A stretch of DNA of 64,000 bases from Pseudomonas sp. DTU12.3 (GCF_004124275.1 NZ_CP027218.1:3413501-3477500), one strand, 5' to 3'. Shown: positions 32,104 through 41,677, numbered from the stretch's first letter. The notes: generated from the letters alone by a model not told the origin. A program made the numbers and translations.

Positions 32104-32191
32104 GCGCTGCCGCAGGCTGCGATCTTTTGACTGATCGTTCCCTCGCTCCGCGTCCCGAAATCAAAAGATCGCAGCCTGCAACAGCGCCTAC
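32099..32191. repeat. Degraded composite REP pair
   Basis: Outer arms match the TGTAGG(A/C)GCTGCC family. The interior GTTCCCTCGCTCCGCGTCCC looks like a deletion product joining the first half of one hairpin to the second half of the other seen in the copy at 31455. The TAG at 32101-32103 is the stop codon of the acetyltransferase gene. Confidence 0.8.
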
Positions 32192-32275
32192 CGGATTGTG
32201 TTTGACCGGGAATGGCTGCGCGGTGAGGATGGCGTACGCCCGCCAGGCATTTTCAAATAAGGACATTGACCCTTC

Positions 32276-33454
32276 GTGGCCACCTACTCACGCTTCATCC
32301 GCCGGTTGATGATCAGCTCGCTGACCGTCGTCGTCAGCCGCGCCCTGATCGGCCCGCTGCTGACCCTGTTCCTCAGCAACAAACTCGACCTAAACCCGCA
32401 AGACGTCGGCCTGCTGCTGGGCATCGCGGTGTTCAGCGCCACGCTGTTGTCGCTGTACGGCGGCTACATCATCGACCGGCTCGATAAGCGCCAGTTGCTG
32501 ATCCTGACCATGCTCTCCAGCGGTATCGGCCTGATCCTGCTGACCTTTGCGCAAAACCTGTATCTGGTGACGCTGGTACTGATCATCAGCGAAACCGCCT
32601 CGGCGCTGTTCATGATCTGCTCCAAGGCGATCCTCAGTGAAAACCTGCCGGTCGGCCAACGGGTCAAGGCGTTTTCGCTGAACTACACGCTGACCAATAT
32701 CGGCTATGCCGTCGGCCCGATGATCGGCGTGGTGATTGCCGGCATCCAGCCGTCAGCGCCGTTTATCGTCGCCGGGGCGATTGCCATTGGCAGCATTTTT
32801 CTCCTGCTCGGGGCCGGCAAAGACGCCAAGCCGATTGCGCCGCCTGGTCAGCCGCAAAGCTTTCTGAAGACCCTGGTCATCCTCAAGAATGACCGCACGA
32901 TGATCCTGTTTACCCTCGGTTGCCTGCTCAGCACGCTGGTGCACGGACGCTTCACCCTGTACCTGTCGCAATACCTGCTGGTGACCCACACCCAGCAACA
33001 GACGCTCGACACCATGGCCGCCCTGCTCGCCTGCAATGCGATCACGGTGATCCTGTTGCAATACCAGATCGGCCGTTTCCTCACGCGCGAACATCTGCGC
33101 CGCTGGATTGCCGGCGGCACCGCACTGTTCATCGGCGGGCTGATCGGTTTCAGCGTCGCCGACAGCCTGGTTGGCTGGTGCGTGGCGATGTTCATTTTCA
33201 CCTTGGGCGAGATGATCATTTACCCGGCAGACTTTCTGTTTGTCGACACGCTGGCCCCAGAGGAACTGCGCGGCAGCTACTACGGCGCGCAGAATCTGGC
33301 AGCACTGGGTGGCGCGGTGAGCCCGGTGATGTGCGGCTTTCTGTTGATGCACACACCGGCACCGAGCATGTTCTATGCTTTGAGCGCATTGGCGGCATTG
33401 GGCGGTTATTTGTGTTTCGTCAGCTGCCGAAGAGCCGCTTCTGTGCAAAAATAA
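32276..33454 (+). CDS. MFS transporter
   Basis: The 392-residue protein starts at GTG 32276 after AAGGAC. It has twelve hydrophobic segments, and the MFS loop 2-3 motif appears as GGYIIDRLDKRQLL near residue 62. Gly/Pro-rich helix 5 (NIGYAVGPMIGVVIAG) suggests an exporter of the drug:proton antiporter 1 type, but no substrate can be read from sequence. It is a single-gene unit. Confidence 0.85.
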   Translation: MATYSRFIRRLMISSLTVVVSRALIGPLLTLFLSNKLDLNPQDVGLLLGIAVFSATLLSLYGGYIIDRLDKRQLLILTMLSSGIGLILLTFAQNLYLVTLVLIISETASALFMICSKAILSENLPVGQRVKAFSLNYTLTNIGYAVGPMIGVVIAGIQPSAPFIVAGAIAIGSIFLLLGAGKDAKPIAPPGQPQSFLKTLVILKNDRTMILFTLGCLLSTLVHGRFTLYLSQYLLVTHTQQQTLDTMAALLACNAITVILLQYQIGRFLTREHLRRWIAGGTALFIGGLIGFSVADSLVGWCVAMFIFTLGEMIIYPADFLFVDTLAPEELRGSYYGAQNLAALGGAVSPVMCGFLLMHTPAPSMFYALSALAALGGYLCFVSCRRAASVQK

Positions 33455-33610
33455 TGCACTGAAGCTGCATTAATATGAATTTGTCAGCATCGAGATAGAT
33501 CGGCAAACTGTGTGTGTTCCTCCCCCAATGTTGGAACACTTCGAGGGCTTTCCGGATTGCCGGACAAGTCCTTTTTTTTGCCCCGAATTTGTTGCAAGGA
33601 CTGGATTCAC

Positions 33611-34297
33611 ATGCTCGCACGCTGGTTGCCCGCCGCCATCAATACCCGCCCCTCCGAATGGAGCCGCGCCGCCATCGGCATGGCGTTGGGCACGCTGTTC
33701 AGCGTGTGGTTCTGCGCGCGGGTGTTCGGGCATGAAGTCGCCTATCACCTGATCGGTCCGCTGGGCGCCTCGGCCGTGTTGCTGTTTGCCGTGTCGTCTG
33801 GCGCCCTCGCCCAGCCGTGGTCGATTCTCGGCGGTTATTTGTCTGCCGGTGTCGTCGCCTTGCTCGTGGCCCACGTACTCGGCCGAACCTTGGGCAGCGC
33901 TTGCCTGGCGGCGGGCATGGCGCTGATCCTGATGTGCTGGCTGCGTTGCCTGCATCCACCCGCTGGCGCGTTGGCACTGACGCTGGTGCTGGCCGACCCC
34001 GCGACCATCGCCCTCGACTGGAAAGCCATGGCACCGGTAATGCTCGGCGCCGCGTGCATGCTGCTCAGCGCCTTGGCCTACAACAACCTGACACGCATCC
34101 GTTACCCGAAACGCCCGGCCGAACCGGCGCCGCTGGTGGCGCCCGTCGACACTCAGGCGATCACCGCCGAAGACCTCAAACTCGCCTTGGCGGACATGCA
34201 AGCCTTCATCGACATCACCCCCGAAGACCTCGAACAACTGATCCACGCCAGCGAACTGCACGCCAAGCGCCGCAGCATTACCGCCACCTTCACCTGA
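33611..34297 (+). CDS. HPP-family membrane protein
   Basis: The 228-residue protein has four to six membrane helices and the family motif CLHPPAGALALT near residue 117. Start ATG 33611 follows AAGGA; an upstream extension to 33512 has no ribosome site. The C-terminal 50 residues are soluble and acidic (ITAEDLKLALADM, DITPEDLEQLIHASE), and look regulatory. Some HPP proteins carry nitrite across plastid envelopes; a function here is not shown by context. Confidence 0.82.
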   Translation: MLARWLPAAINTRPSEWSRAAIGMALGTLFSVWFCARVFGHEVAYHLIGPLGASAVLLFAVSSGALAQPWSILGGYLSAGVVALLVAHVLGRTLGSACLAAGMALILMCWLRCLHPPAGALALTLVLADPATIALDWKAMAPVMLGAACMLLSALAYNNLTRIRYPKRPAEPAPLVAPVDTQAITAEDLKLALADMQAFIDITPEDLEQLIHASELHAKRRSITATFT

Positions 34298-34304
34298 CCC
34301 CTTA

Positions 34305-34383
34305 TGTAGGAGCTGCCGCAGGCTGCGATCTTTTGATCCTGTTTTTTAAGATCAAAAGATCGCAGCCTGCGGCAGCTCCTACA
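34305..34383. repeat. REP inverted pair, TGTAGGAGCT family
   Basis: Nearly perfect arms of about 33 bp with a short centre form one long stem after the HPP gene. It may act as a transcript end. A T-rich stretch (GTTTTTT) occupies the loop. Confidence 0.88.
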
Positions 34384-34443
34384 TGAGTCCGCGTATATTT
34401 TTGGGTAAGGTAAAAACGCAGACAGGCCCTGCAGATATCCCCG

Positions 34444-34495
34444 TTGTACAAGGCAAATTTGCACTGTTACGATCCGGTAACGCTCGCGCGCGAGC
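34444..34495. promoter_or_regulatory. Four adjoining palindromes upstream of the hydroxyisobutyryl-CoA hydrolase gene
   Basis: In 52 bases there are TTGTACAA (34444-34451), GCAAATTTGC (34453-34462), GTTAC-GATCCG-GTAAC (34466-34481) and GCTCGCGCGCGAGC (34482-34495). They end 36 bases before the start codon, where a promoter or operator is expected. No known box was recognised. Confidence 0.45.
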
Positions 34496-34531
34496 TTCTC
34501 GAATAAAGACAATAAAAGCAGGGAGTTACTG

Positions 34532-35638
34532 ATGACAGCTCAGGCTTCATCCCCGCGGACACCGTCCATGGATGCCATGCAAAACGAAGTGCTGGCCGAG
34601 GTTCGCAATCACATCGGTCACCTGACCCTCAACCGCCCCGCCGGTCTCAATGCCATAACCCTCGACATGGTGCGCTTGCTGCAACAGCAGCTCGATGCCT
34701 GGGCGACTGACGCCGATGTGCATGCCCTGGTGCTGCGCGGTGCCGGTGAAAAAGCCTTCTGCGCGGGTGGCGATATTCGTTCCCTGTACGACAGCTTCAA
34801 AAGCGGCGACACGCTGCACGAAGATTTCTTCGTCGAAGAATATGCCCTCGACCTGACGATTCATCACTACCGCAAACCAGTGCTGGCGTTGATGGACGGT
34901 TTCGTCCTCGGCGGTGGCATGGGTCTGGTGCAAGGCGCGGATCTGCGCGTGGTCACCGAAAAAAGCCGTCTGGCGATGCCGGAAGTGGCCATCGGTTACT
35001 TCCCGGATGTCGGCGGCAGCTATTTCCTGCCACGGATTCCCGGTGAGCTGGGGATTTATCTGGGCGTCAGCGGCGTGCAGATTCGCGCGGCGGACGCGCT
35101 GTATTGCGGGCTGGCCGACTGGTATCTGGACAGCAGCAAACTGGCGCTGCTCGATGAAAAACTCGACACGATGGAATGGCAGGACACGCCGCTCAAGGCC
35201 TTGCAGAACCTGTTGGCCAAACACGCCGTGCAAACCCTGCCCGATGCGCCGCTTGAAGCGTTGCGCCCGGCCATCGACCACTTCTTCGCCCTGCCCGACG
35301 TACCGAGCATGGTCGAGCAATTGCGCGCGGTGACTGTCGCCGACAGCCATGAGTGGGCAACCACCACCGCTGGTTTGCTCGAAACCCGTTCGCCACTGGC
35401 CATGGCCGTGACCCTGGAAATGCTCCGTCGTGGGCGCCATCTGAGCCTGGAACATTGCTTCGCGCTGGAACTGCACCTGGATCGCCAGTGGTTCGCGCGC
35501 GGTGACCTGATCGAAGGCGTGCGCGCCCTTCTGATCGACAAAGACAAGACACCTCGCTGGAACCCGCCAACCCTCGCTGCGCTGGACGCAGCGCATGTCG
35601 CGAGTTTCTTCCACGGCTTTGATGAGAGCGGGAGCTGA
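34532..35638 (+). CDS. 3-hydroxyisobutyryl-CoA hydrolase / enoyl-CoA hydratase-isomerase family
   Basis: The 368-residue length and the ECH_2 pattern favour a 3-hydroxyisobutyryl-CoA hydrolase, which frees 3-hydroxyisobutyrate in valine breakdown. The oxyanion-hole segments are GAGEKAFCAGGDIRSLY near residue 70 and DGFVLGGGMGLVQGADLRV near 120, and AMPEVAIGYFPDVGGSYFL near 147 carries the catalytic glutamate. GGGAG precedes the start. An acyl-CoA dehydrogenase follows by 3 bases, making a valine-type pair. Confidence 0.85.
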   Translation: MTAQASSPRTPSMDAMQNEVLAEVRNHIGHLTLNRPAGLNAITLDMVRLLQQQLDAWATDADVHALVLRGAGEKAFCAGGDIRSLYDSFKSGDTLHEDFFVEEYALDLTIHHYRKPVLALMDGFVLGGGMGLVQGADLRVVTEKSRLAMPEVAIGYFPDVGGSYFLPRIPGELGIYLGVSGVQIRAADALYCGLADWYLDSSKLALLDEKLDTMEWQDTPLKALQNLLAKHAVQTLPDAPLEALRPAIDHFFALPDVPSMVEQLRAVTVADSHEWATTTAGLLETRSPLAMAVTLEMLRRGRHLSLEHCFALELHLDRQWFARGDLIEGVRALLIDKDKTPRWNPPTLAALDAAHVASFFHGFDESGS

Positions 35639-35641
35639 GCC

Positions 35642-36793
35642 ATGCACGATCTCGAACTGACTGAAGAACAAGTGATGATCCGCGACATGGCCCGGGACTT
35701 TGCCCGTGGCGAAATCGCGCCACACGCGCAAGCCTGGGAAAAGGCTGGCTGGATCGACGACGCGCTGATCGCGAAGATGGGCGAGCTGGGTTTGCTCGGC
35801 ATGGTCGTGCCCGAAGAATGGGGCGGCACCTATGTCGACTACGTGGCCTATGCCTTGGCGGTCGAGGAGATCTCCGCTGGCGACGGCGCGACCGGCGCGT
35901 TCATGAGTATTCACAACTCGGTCGGCTGCGGCCCGGTGCTCAATTACGGCAGCGAAGCGCAGAAACAGACCTGGCTGGCGGATCTCGCCAGCGGCCAAGC
36001 CATCGGTTGCTTCTGCCTGACCGAACCGCAGGCCGGCTCCGAAGCGCACAACCTGCGCACCCGCGCCGAACTGCGCGATGGCCAATGGGTGATCAACGGC
36101 GCCAAGCAATTCGTCAGCAACGGCAAACGGGCGAAACTGGCGATCGTGTTTGCCGTGACCGATCCGGATCTCGGCAAGAAAGGCCTTTCGGCGTTTCTGG
36201 TGCCAACCGATACCGCCGGTTTTATCGTTGATCGTACCGAACACAAGATGGGTATTCGTGCGTCGGACACCTGCGCGGTGACGTTGAACAATTGCCGCAT
36301 TCCCGAAGCCAATCTGCTTGGCGAACGCGGCAAAGGCCTGGCGATTGCCTTGTCCAATCTCGAGGGCGGACGCATCGGCATCGCTGCGCAAGCATTGGGC
36401 ATTGCCCGTGCGGCGTTTGAAGCGGCGCTGGTTTATTCGCGCGACCGTATTCAGTTCGGCAAACCGATCAACGAGCACCAGAGCATCGCCAACTTGCTGG
36501 CCGATATGCACATGCAAATCAACGCGGCGCGCTTGTTGATCCTGCACGCGGCGCGGCTGCGTTCGGCGGGTAAACCGTGTTTGTCTGAGGCGTCGCAGGC
36601 CAAGCTGTTTGCTTCGGAAATGGCCGAGAAGGTCTGTTCGTCAGCGATCCAGATTCATGGCGGCTATGGCTATCTGGAAGATTATCCGGTCGAGAAGTAC
36701 TACCGCGATGCGCGGATCACCCAGATCTATGAAGGCTCGAGCGAGATTCAGCGAATGGTGATTGCGCGCGACCTGAAGAACTACCAGATGTAA
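35642..36793 (+). CDS. Acyl-CoA dehydrogenase (isobutyryl-CoA dehydrogenase-like)
   Basis: The 383-residue flavoenzyme introduces the alpha-beta double bond in a short acyl-CoA. FAD-contact segment [20 protein letters not shown] lies near residue 122, and [20 protein letters not shown] near 358 holds the C-terminal glutamate used as catalytic base in most of this family. Its pairing with the hydroxyisobutyryl-CoA hydrolase points to isobutyryl-CoA, but short branched substrates cannot be separated by eye. Confidence 0.87.
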   Translation: MHDLELTEEQVMIRDMARDFARGEIAPHAQAWEKAGWIDDALIAKMGELGLLGMVVPEEWGGTYVDYVAYALAVEEISAGDGATGAFMSIHNSVGCGPVLNYGSEAQKQTWLADLASGQAIGCFCLTEPQAGSEAHNLRTRAELRDGQWVINGAKQFVSNGKRAKLAIVFAVTDPDLGKKGLSAFLVPTDTAGFIVDRTEHKMGIRASDTCAVTLNNCRIPEANLLGERGKGLAIALSNLEGGRIGIAAQALGIARAAFEAALVYSRDRIQFGKPINEHQSIANLLADMHMQINAARLLILHAARLRSAGKPCLSEASQAKLFASEMAEKVCSSAIQIHGGYGYLEDYPVEKYYRDARITQIYEGSSEIQRMVIARDLKNYQM

Positions 36794-36809
36794 TGGTGTT
36801 GGCCCCTTT

Positions 36810-37322
36810 CCCTCACCCCAGCCCTCTCCCAGAGGGAGAGGGAGCCGACCGTGGTGTCTGGCGTCATCCATCGACCTGAAAGACCGGGTCGATTATGGAC
36901 TGGGTAAACCAGGTCGATCAGGGATTCAGTAAAGCTCTATCAAGTCGGCGCAGCTCATCAATATCCCCCAGTCAGTCCCCTCTCCTTCGGGGGGAGGGAG
37001 CTGACCGTGGTGTCTGGCGTCATACATCGACCTGAAAGACCCGGTCGATTATGGACTGGGTAAACCAGGTCGATCAGGGATTCAGTACAGCTCTTTCAGG
37101 TTGGCGCAGATCATCAATATCCCCCAGTCAGTCCCCTCTCCCTCAGGGGGAGGGAGCCGACCGTGGTGTCTGGCGTCATACATCGACCTGAAAGACCCGG
37201 TCGATTATGGACTGGGTAAACCAGGTCGATCAGGGATTCAGTACAGCTCTTTCAGGTCGGCGCAGATCATCAATATCCCCCAGTCAGTCCCCTCTCCCTC
37301 GGGGAGAGGGTTAGGGTGAGGG
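36810..37322. repeat. TIR-bounded triple 156-bp tandem repeat with nested hairpins
   Basis: Three units begin at 36847, 37003 and 37159, an exact 156-bp period. Units 2 and 3 are almost identical; unit 1 differs at several positions. The array is bounded by 21-bp imperfect inverted repeats (36810-36830 and 37302-37322; 19 of 21 positions match), made of CCCTCACCC and CCCTCTCCC motifs. Each unit contains ATCGACCTG-AAAG-ACCCGGTC, a GATTATG loop, then GACTGGGT-AAAC-CAGGTCGAT, which folds as a two-part stem with a symmetric 4x4 internal loop. Unit junctions keep a CCCTCTCC...GGGAGGG dyad. It lies between convergent genes and has no supported coding frame. Confidence 0.9.
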
Positions 37323-37334
37323 GCTTTTTAAAAG

Positions 37335-37430
37335 CTTCGCGGGCAGGTTCGCTCCCACAGAGATCTCCAGCGAACACCGGTTTTGTGAACGCCGAGAACC
37401 TCATGTGGGAGCGAGCCTGCTCGCGAAGGC
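37335..37430. repeat. REP inverted pair, TGTGGGAG family
   Basis: Arms CTTCGCGGGCAGGTTCGCTC and GAGCGAGCCTGCTCGCGAAG face each other around a 45-55 base centre. It sits just past the tandem repeat and close to the 3' end of the enoyl-CoA hydratase gene, where it can serve as a transcript end. Confidence 0.82.
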
Positions 37431-37448
37431 GTCAGTCAGCCCCGCGCC

Positions 37449-38222
37449 TTACTTACCCTTGAACTCCGGCGCCCGCTTGGCCACGAACGCCGCCATCCCT
37501 TCCTTCTGATCCTGCGTGGCAAACGCCGCATGGAATACGCGACGCTCAAAACGCACGCCTTCTGTAAGGTTCACTTCGAAGGCACGATTGACGCTTTCCT
37601 TGACCATCATCGCAATCGGCAACGATTTGCTGGCAATCACTGCTGCTACTTTCAGCGCTTCATCGAGCAGCTCATCACTCGGCACAATGCGCGCGACAAT
37701 CCCGCAACGTTCAGCCTCAACTGCATCGATCAAACGCCCGCTCAGGCACATTTCCATGGCCTTGGCCTTGCCCACCGCGCGGGTCAGACGCTGTGTGCCG
37801 CCCATGCCCGGCAACACGCCGAGATTGATTTCCGGTTGACCGAATCTGGCATTGTCGCCGGCCAGAATGAAGTCGCACATCAGCGCCAGTTCACAGCCAC
37901 CGCCGAGGGCGAAACCATTCACCGCCGCGATGATCGGCTTGCGCCGGTTGGCGACGCGATCGCTGTCGCTGAACAGATCATCCATGTAGATCTGCGGGTA
38001 GGTCAGCTCGGCCATTTCCTTGATATCGGCGCCGGCGGCGAAGGCTTTTCTCGATCCGGTGATGACGATGCAGCCGATGTTGGCGTCCGCTTCCAGCGCA
38101 TCGAGCGCCTGGTTCACTTCGCTGACCAGTTGCGCGTTCAGGGCGTTCAGCGCCTGCGGGCGGTTCAGGGTGATCAGGCCAACACGGCCATGGTTTTCCA
38201 GCAGAATCGTTTCATAACTCAT
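37449..38222 (-). CDS. Enoyl-CoA hydratase (crotonase family)
   Basis: The 257-residue protein hydrates a trans-2-enoyl-CoA. Crotonase landmarks are [15 protein letters not shown] near residue 59, [18 protein letters not shown] near 99 (first catalytic Glu) and [20 protein letters not shown] near 128 (second catalytic Glu). It is the last gene of a five-gene minus-strand beta-oxidation set. The order resembles the fadB1x/fadAx/fadB2x cluster of Pseudomonas putida, known for short and branched acyl chains. Confidence 0.88.
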   Translation of the reverse strand: MSYETILLENHGRVGLITLNRPQALNALNAQLVSEVNQALDALEADANIGCIVITGSRKAFAAGADIKEMAELTYPQIYMDDLFSDSDRVANRRKPIIAAVNGFALGGGCELALMCDFILAGDNARFGQPEINLGVLPGMGGTQRLTRAVGKAKAMEMCLSGRLIDAVEAERCGIVARIVPSDELLDEALKVAAVIASKSLPIAMMVKESVNRAFEVNLTEGVRFERRVFHAAFATQDQKEGMAAFVAKRAPEFKGK

Positions 38223-38245
38223 ACATAACTCCTCAATTCGCCTTC

Positions 38246-38331
38246 TGTAGGAGCTGCCGCAGGCTGCGATCTGTTGATCTTTCTTTCAAAAAATCAACGT
38301 CAACAGATCGCAGCCTGCGGCAGCTCCTACA
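38246..38331. repeat. REP inverted pair, TGTAGGAGCT family
   Basis: A long, nearly perfect stem lies in the gap between the acyl-CoA dehydrogenase and enoyl-CoA hydratase genes, within the probable operon. It may reduce or stabilise expression of the distal gene. Confidence 0.87.
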
Positions 38332-38341
38332 GGGGTTGGGT

Positions 38342-39469
38342 TTACAGGTTGCGGGAGATGACCATGCGCTGAATGTCGCTGGTGCCTTCGTAGATCTGGC
38401 AGACGCGCACGTCGCGGTAGATACGTTCCAGCGGGAAGTCGTTGAGGTAACCGTACCCGCCGAGGGTTTGCAACGCCATCGAACAGACCTTCTCAGCCAT
38501 CTCCGACGCGAACAGCTTGGCCATCGACGCCTCGACCAGCGCCGTTTGGCCGCTGTCACGCAGCGCTGCAGCGTAGTGGACCATTTGCCGGGCAACGGCA
38601 ATCTGCGTGGCCATGTCGGCGAGACGGAAGGCCACGGCCTGATGCTCGATGATCGGCTTGCCGAAGGTGTCGCGCTCACGGGCGTAATCACGCGCGGCTT
38701 CGAACGCGGCGCGGGCCATGCCCACCGATTGCGAAGCGATGCCGACGCGACCGCCCTCAAGGTTGGCCAGAGCGATCTTGTAGCCCTCGCCCTCCTCGCC
38801 CAAACGGTTGGCCACCGGCACTTGCACATCTTCGAAGAGGATCTGGCAGGTATCGGAGGCGTGCTGGCCGAGCTTGTCTTCGACCCGTGCGACTTTGTAG
38901 CCCGGTGAGTCGGTCGGCACGATGAATGCCGTGATGCCGCGCTTGCCGGCACCGGGATCGGTGACCGCAAAGACGATGACAATCCCGGCGTTTTGCCCGG
39001 AGGTGATGAACTGTTTGCAGCCGTTCAGCACGTAGTGATCGCCTTCGAGGCGTGCGCGGGTTTTCAGGCTGCTGGCGTCCGAGCCGGCTTGCGGTTCAGT
39101 CAGTGCAAACGCACCGAGCATCGCGCCGCTGGCCAGCGGTTTGAGGAAGCGTTCACGCTGGTCGTCGTTGCCGAACTTGAGGATCGGCACGCAGCCGACC
39201 GAGTTGTGCACGCTCATGATCGTCGAGCAGGCGCCATCGCCAGCGGCGATTTCTTCCAGGGCCATGGCGTAGGCCAGATAGCCGGTGTCGCAACCGCCCC
39301 ACTGTTCCGGCACGAGCATGCCGAAGAAGCCCAGCTCGGCCATCTCACCAATGGCTTCCTTGGGAAAACGGTGCTCGCGATCCCACTCGGCGGCAAACGG
39401 TTTGAGGCGCTCCTCGGCGAACTGCCGGGCCATGTCGCGGATCTGGGTTTGGTCTTCGTTGGGAATCAT
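38342..39469 (-). CDS. Acyl-CoA dehydrogenase (short/branched chain)
   Basis: The 375-residue flavoenzyme has [21 protein letters not shown] near residue 118 for FAD contact and [20 protein letters not shown] near 355 with the catalytic glutamate. [17 protein letters not shown] near 340 is typical of short-chain and 2-methylbutyryl-CoA dehydrogenases. With the thiolase and SDR genes upstream it fits isoleucine (2-methylbutyryl-CoA) breakdown; a straight short-chain substrate is the alternative. Confidence 0.87.
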   Translation of the reverse strand: MIPNEDQTQIRDMARQFAEERLKPFAAEWDREHRFPKEAIGEMAELGFFGMLVPEQWGGCDTGYLAYAMALEEIAAGDGACSTIMSVHNSVGCVPILKFGNDDQRERFLKPLASGAMLGAFALTEPQAGSDASSLKTRARLEGDHYVLNGCKQFITSGQNAGIVIVFAVTDPGAGKRGITAFIVPTDSPGYKVARVEDKLGQHASDTCQILFEDVQVPVANRLGEEGEGYKIALANLEGGRVGIASQSVGMARAAFEAARDYARERDTFGKPIIEHQAVAFRLADMATQIAVARQMVHYAAALRDSGQTALVEASMAKLFASEMAEKVCSMALQTLGGYGYLNDFPLERIYRDVRVCQIYEGTSDIQRMVISRNL

Positions 39470-39503
39470 GCTGAATCCTTAAATCCGGTTTACCACAATC
39501 CCC

Positions 39504-39582
39504 TGTAGGAGCTGCCGCAGGCTGCGATCTTTTGATCTTAAAAAGCAAAATCAATGGATCGCAGCCTTCGGCAGCTCCTACA
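39504..39582. repeat. REP inverted pair, TGTAGGAGCT family
   Basis: First of two adjacent pairs between the thiolase and acyl-CoA dehydrogenase genes. Its right arm carries the CCTTCGG variant. Confidence 0.86.
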
Positions 39583-39594
39583 GAAGTCAACTCA

Positions 39595-39681
39595 TGTAGG
39601 AGCTGCCGAGTGCAACGAGGCGGCGATCTTTTGATCTTAAAAAGCAAAGTCAACGGATCGCAGCCTTCGGCAGCTCCTACA
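39595..39681. repeat. REP inverted pair, TGTAGGAGCT family, variant left arm
   Basis: Second pair, 12 bases from the first. The centre and right arm are almost the same as in the neighbouring copy, but the left arm has GAGTGCAACGAGGCGGC in place of GCAGGCT, matching a variant arm also seen at 44687-44779. Tandem placement suggests local duplication followed by arm exchange. Confidence 0.84.
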
Positions 39682-39693
39682 GGGGTGGTGTGT

Positions 39694-40887
39694 TTAGTAG
39701 AGGCATTCCACGGCCATGGCCGTGGCTTCGCCGCCGCCGATGCAGATCGCGGCGATGCCGCGTTTGAGCTGGCGCTGGCGCAGCGCCGAAAGCAGCGTGA
39801 CCAGAATCCGCGCACCGGAAGCACCGATCGGATGGCCCAGCGCACAAGCGCCACCATGCACATTGAGCTTGTCGTGGGGGATTTCCAGGTGCGTCATCGC
39901 GGCCATGCCGACCACAGCGAACGCTTCATTGACCTCGAACAGATCGACGTCACCCAGCGACCAGCCGGTTTTCTTGATCAGCTTCTTGATCGCACCAATC
40001 GGCGCCACCGGGAACAGGCCCGGGGTGTCGGCGAACGCAGCGTGGCCATGTATAACAGCCAACGGTTTCAACCCCAGTTTCTGTGCCTGCGACTGACGCA
40101 TCAGCACCAACGCCGCCGCCCCGTCAGAAATCGAGCTGGAGTTCGCCGCCGTCACCGTGCCGCCTTCGCGGAATGCTGGTTTCAGCGAGGCGATCTTGTC
40201 CAGCTTGGCTTTTGGCGGCTGCTCGTCGTGGCTGATCAGCACCTGCTCTTTGCCAACCGTCACAGTCAGCGGGACGATCTCGTCCTTGAAGCTGCCGTCC
40301 TTGATCGCCTGCTGCGCGCGGGTGGTCGAGGCGATGGCGAAGGCGTCCTGAGCTTCGCGGCTGAAGTGGTTGGTCTCGGCGCAATCCTCAGCGAAGGTAC
40401 CCATCAGGCGGCCCTTGTCGTAGGCGTCTTCGAGGCCATCGAGGAACATCGAATCGAGCACCCGGCCGTGGCCCATGCGGTAACCGGCGCGGGCGCGATC
40501 GAGCAGATACGGCGAGTTGGACATGCTTTCCATGCCGCCGGCAATCACCACATCTGCACTGCCAGCGATCAACATGTCATGAGCGAGAATCGTGGTTTCC
40601 ATGCCCGAACCGCACATCTTGTTGACGGTGGTGCAACGGGTCGATTTATCCAGCCCGGCGCCCAATGCAGCCTGACGGGCCGGTGCCTGACCGAGCCCCG
40701 CCGGCAACACGCAACCGAACAACACCTCATCAACCGAATCGCTGGCGACACCGGCGCGTTCCACCGCAGCCTTGATCGCGGCAGCACCGAGTTGCGGTGC
40801 GCTGAGGCTTTTCAGTTCGCCCTGAAAACCGCCCATTGGCGTGCGCACGGCGCTGACGATAACAATCGGATCGTTGGAAATAGTCAT
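39694..40887 (-). CDS. Acetyl-CoA acetyltransferase (thiolase)
   Basis: The 397-residue thiolase has the nucleophilic cysteine in VNKMCGSGMET near residue 90, the NVHGGACALGHPIGASGAR motif near 350 with the active-site histidine, and the second cysteine in AICIGGGEATA near 385. It cleaves acetoacetyl-CoA or 2-methylacetoacetyl-CoA. The SDR gene upstream is 12 bases away. It corresponds in position to FadAx of Pseudomonas putida. Confidence 0.9.
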   Translation of the reverse strand: MTISNDPIVIVSAVRTPMGGFQGELKSLSAPQLGAAAIKAAVERAGVASDSVDEVLFGCVLPAGLGQAPARQAALGAGLDKSTRCTTVNKMCGSGMETTILAHDMLIAGSADVVIAGGMESMSNSPYLLDRARAGYRMGHGRVLDSMFLDGLEDAYDKGRLMGTFAEDCAETNHFSREAQDAFAIASTTRAQQAIKDGSFKDEIVPLTVTVGKEQVLISHDEQPPKAKLDKIASLKPAFREGGTVTAANSSSISDGAAALVLMRQSQAQKLGLKPLAVIHGHAAFADTPGLFPVAPIGAIKKLIKKTGWSLGDVDLFEVNEAFAVVGMAAMTHLEIPHDKLNVHGGACALGHPIGASGARILVTLLSALRQRQLKRGIAAICIGGGEATAMAVECLY

Positions 40888-40899
40888 GACAAATCCTCC

Positions 40900-41661
40900 T
40901 TACTTGGCGGCCATGCGCAAGGCGCCGTCGAGACGGATCACCTCGCCGTTGAGCATGCTGTTTTCGATGATATGCCGAACCAGTGCAGCGTACTCGGCAG
41001 GCTTGCCCAAGCGCGGCGGGAACGGTACGCCGGCGGCCAGCGAGTCACGTACTTCCGGGGTCATTCCAGCCATCATCGGGGTTTCGAAAATGCCCGGGGC
41101 GATGGTCATCACACGGATGCCGAAACGCGCCAGTTCACGGGCGGCCGGCAGTGTCAGACTGGCGATGGCGCCTTTGGAGGCAGCGTAAGCCGCCTGACCG
41201 ATCTGGCCGTCGAATGCTGCCACCGAGGCGGTGTTGATGATTACACCGCGCTCGCCATCAGCATTGGCCTCGGACTCGGCAATCGCTGCAGCAGCCAGAC
41301 GCAGCATGTTGAAGCTGCCGATCAGATTGACGTTGATCACCTGCGCAAAACTGCTCAGCGCATGCGGGCCATTCTTGCCGAGGATCTTCTCGCCACGAAC
41401 GATGCCGGCGCAGTTGACCAGGCCATTGAGGTTGCCAAACGCTGCGACCGTTGCCTGCACGGCGGCTTCGGCAGCGGCTTCGTTACTGATGTCGGCCACC
41501 ACGCTGTGCGCGCCGAGACGCTGAGCCTGCGCGGCGACGGCTTCGGCGTTCATGTCCACCAGCATGACTTTGGCGCCAGCATTCACCAGCAATTCAGCGG
41601 TGGCGGCACCGAGGCCGGAGGCGCCGCCGGTAACGATAAAAACCTTGTTCTCGATCTGCAT
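40900..41661 (-). CDS. SDR-family 3-hydroxyacyl-CoA dehydrogenase (type II)
   Basis: The 253-residue enzyme starts at ATG 41661 ([13 protein letters not shown]). The frame continues upstream only as antisense-like sequence inside the synthetase gene. The NAD motif is TGGASGLG at residues 11-18, and the catalytic Ser, Tyr and Lys are in [23 protein letters not shown] near 150-168. HSD10/FadB2x relatives oxidise 2-methyl-3-hydroxybutyryl-CoA or straight 3-hydroxyacyl-CoA. It lies between synthetase and thiolase in one transcript. Confidence 0.88.
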   Translation of the reverse strand: MQIENKVFIVTGGASGLGAATAELLVNAGAKVMLVDMNAEAVAAQAQRLGAHSVVADISNEAAAEAAVQATVAAFGNLNGLVNCAGIVRGEKILGKNGPHALSSFAQVINVNLIGSFNMLRLAAAAIAESEANADGERGVIINTASVAAFDGQIGQAAYAASKGAIASLTLPAARELARFGIRVMTIAPGIFETPMMAGMTPEVRDSLAAGVPFPPRLGKPAEYAALVRHIIENSMLNGEVIRLDGALRMAAK

Positions 41662-41677
41662 GACTGTAATTCCTGAT

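Noticed and set aside
37101..37319. 72-residue frame inside the tandem repeat
   Set aside because: It has no ribosome site and crosses the unit boundary; the repeat is better explained by RNA or DNA structure.
39532..41676. 714-residue plus-strand frame opposite the thiolase and SDR genes
   Set aside because: It runs through two REP pairs and is antisense to two clear enzymes; composition is rich in Arg, His and Gln, as in shadow frames.
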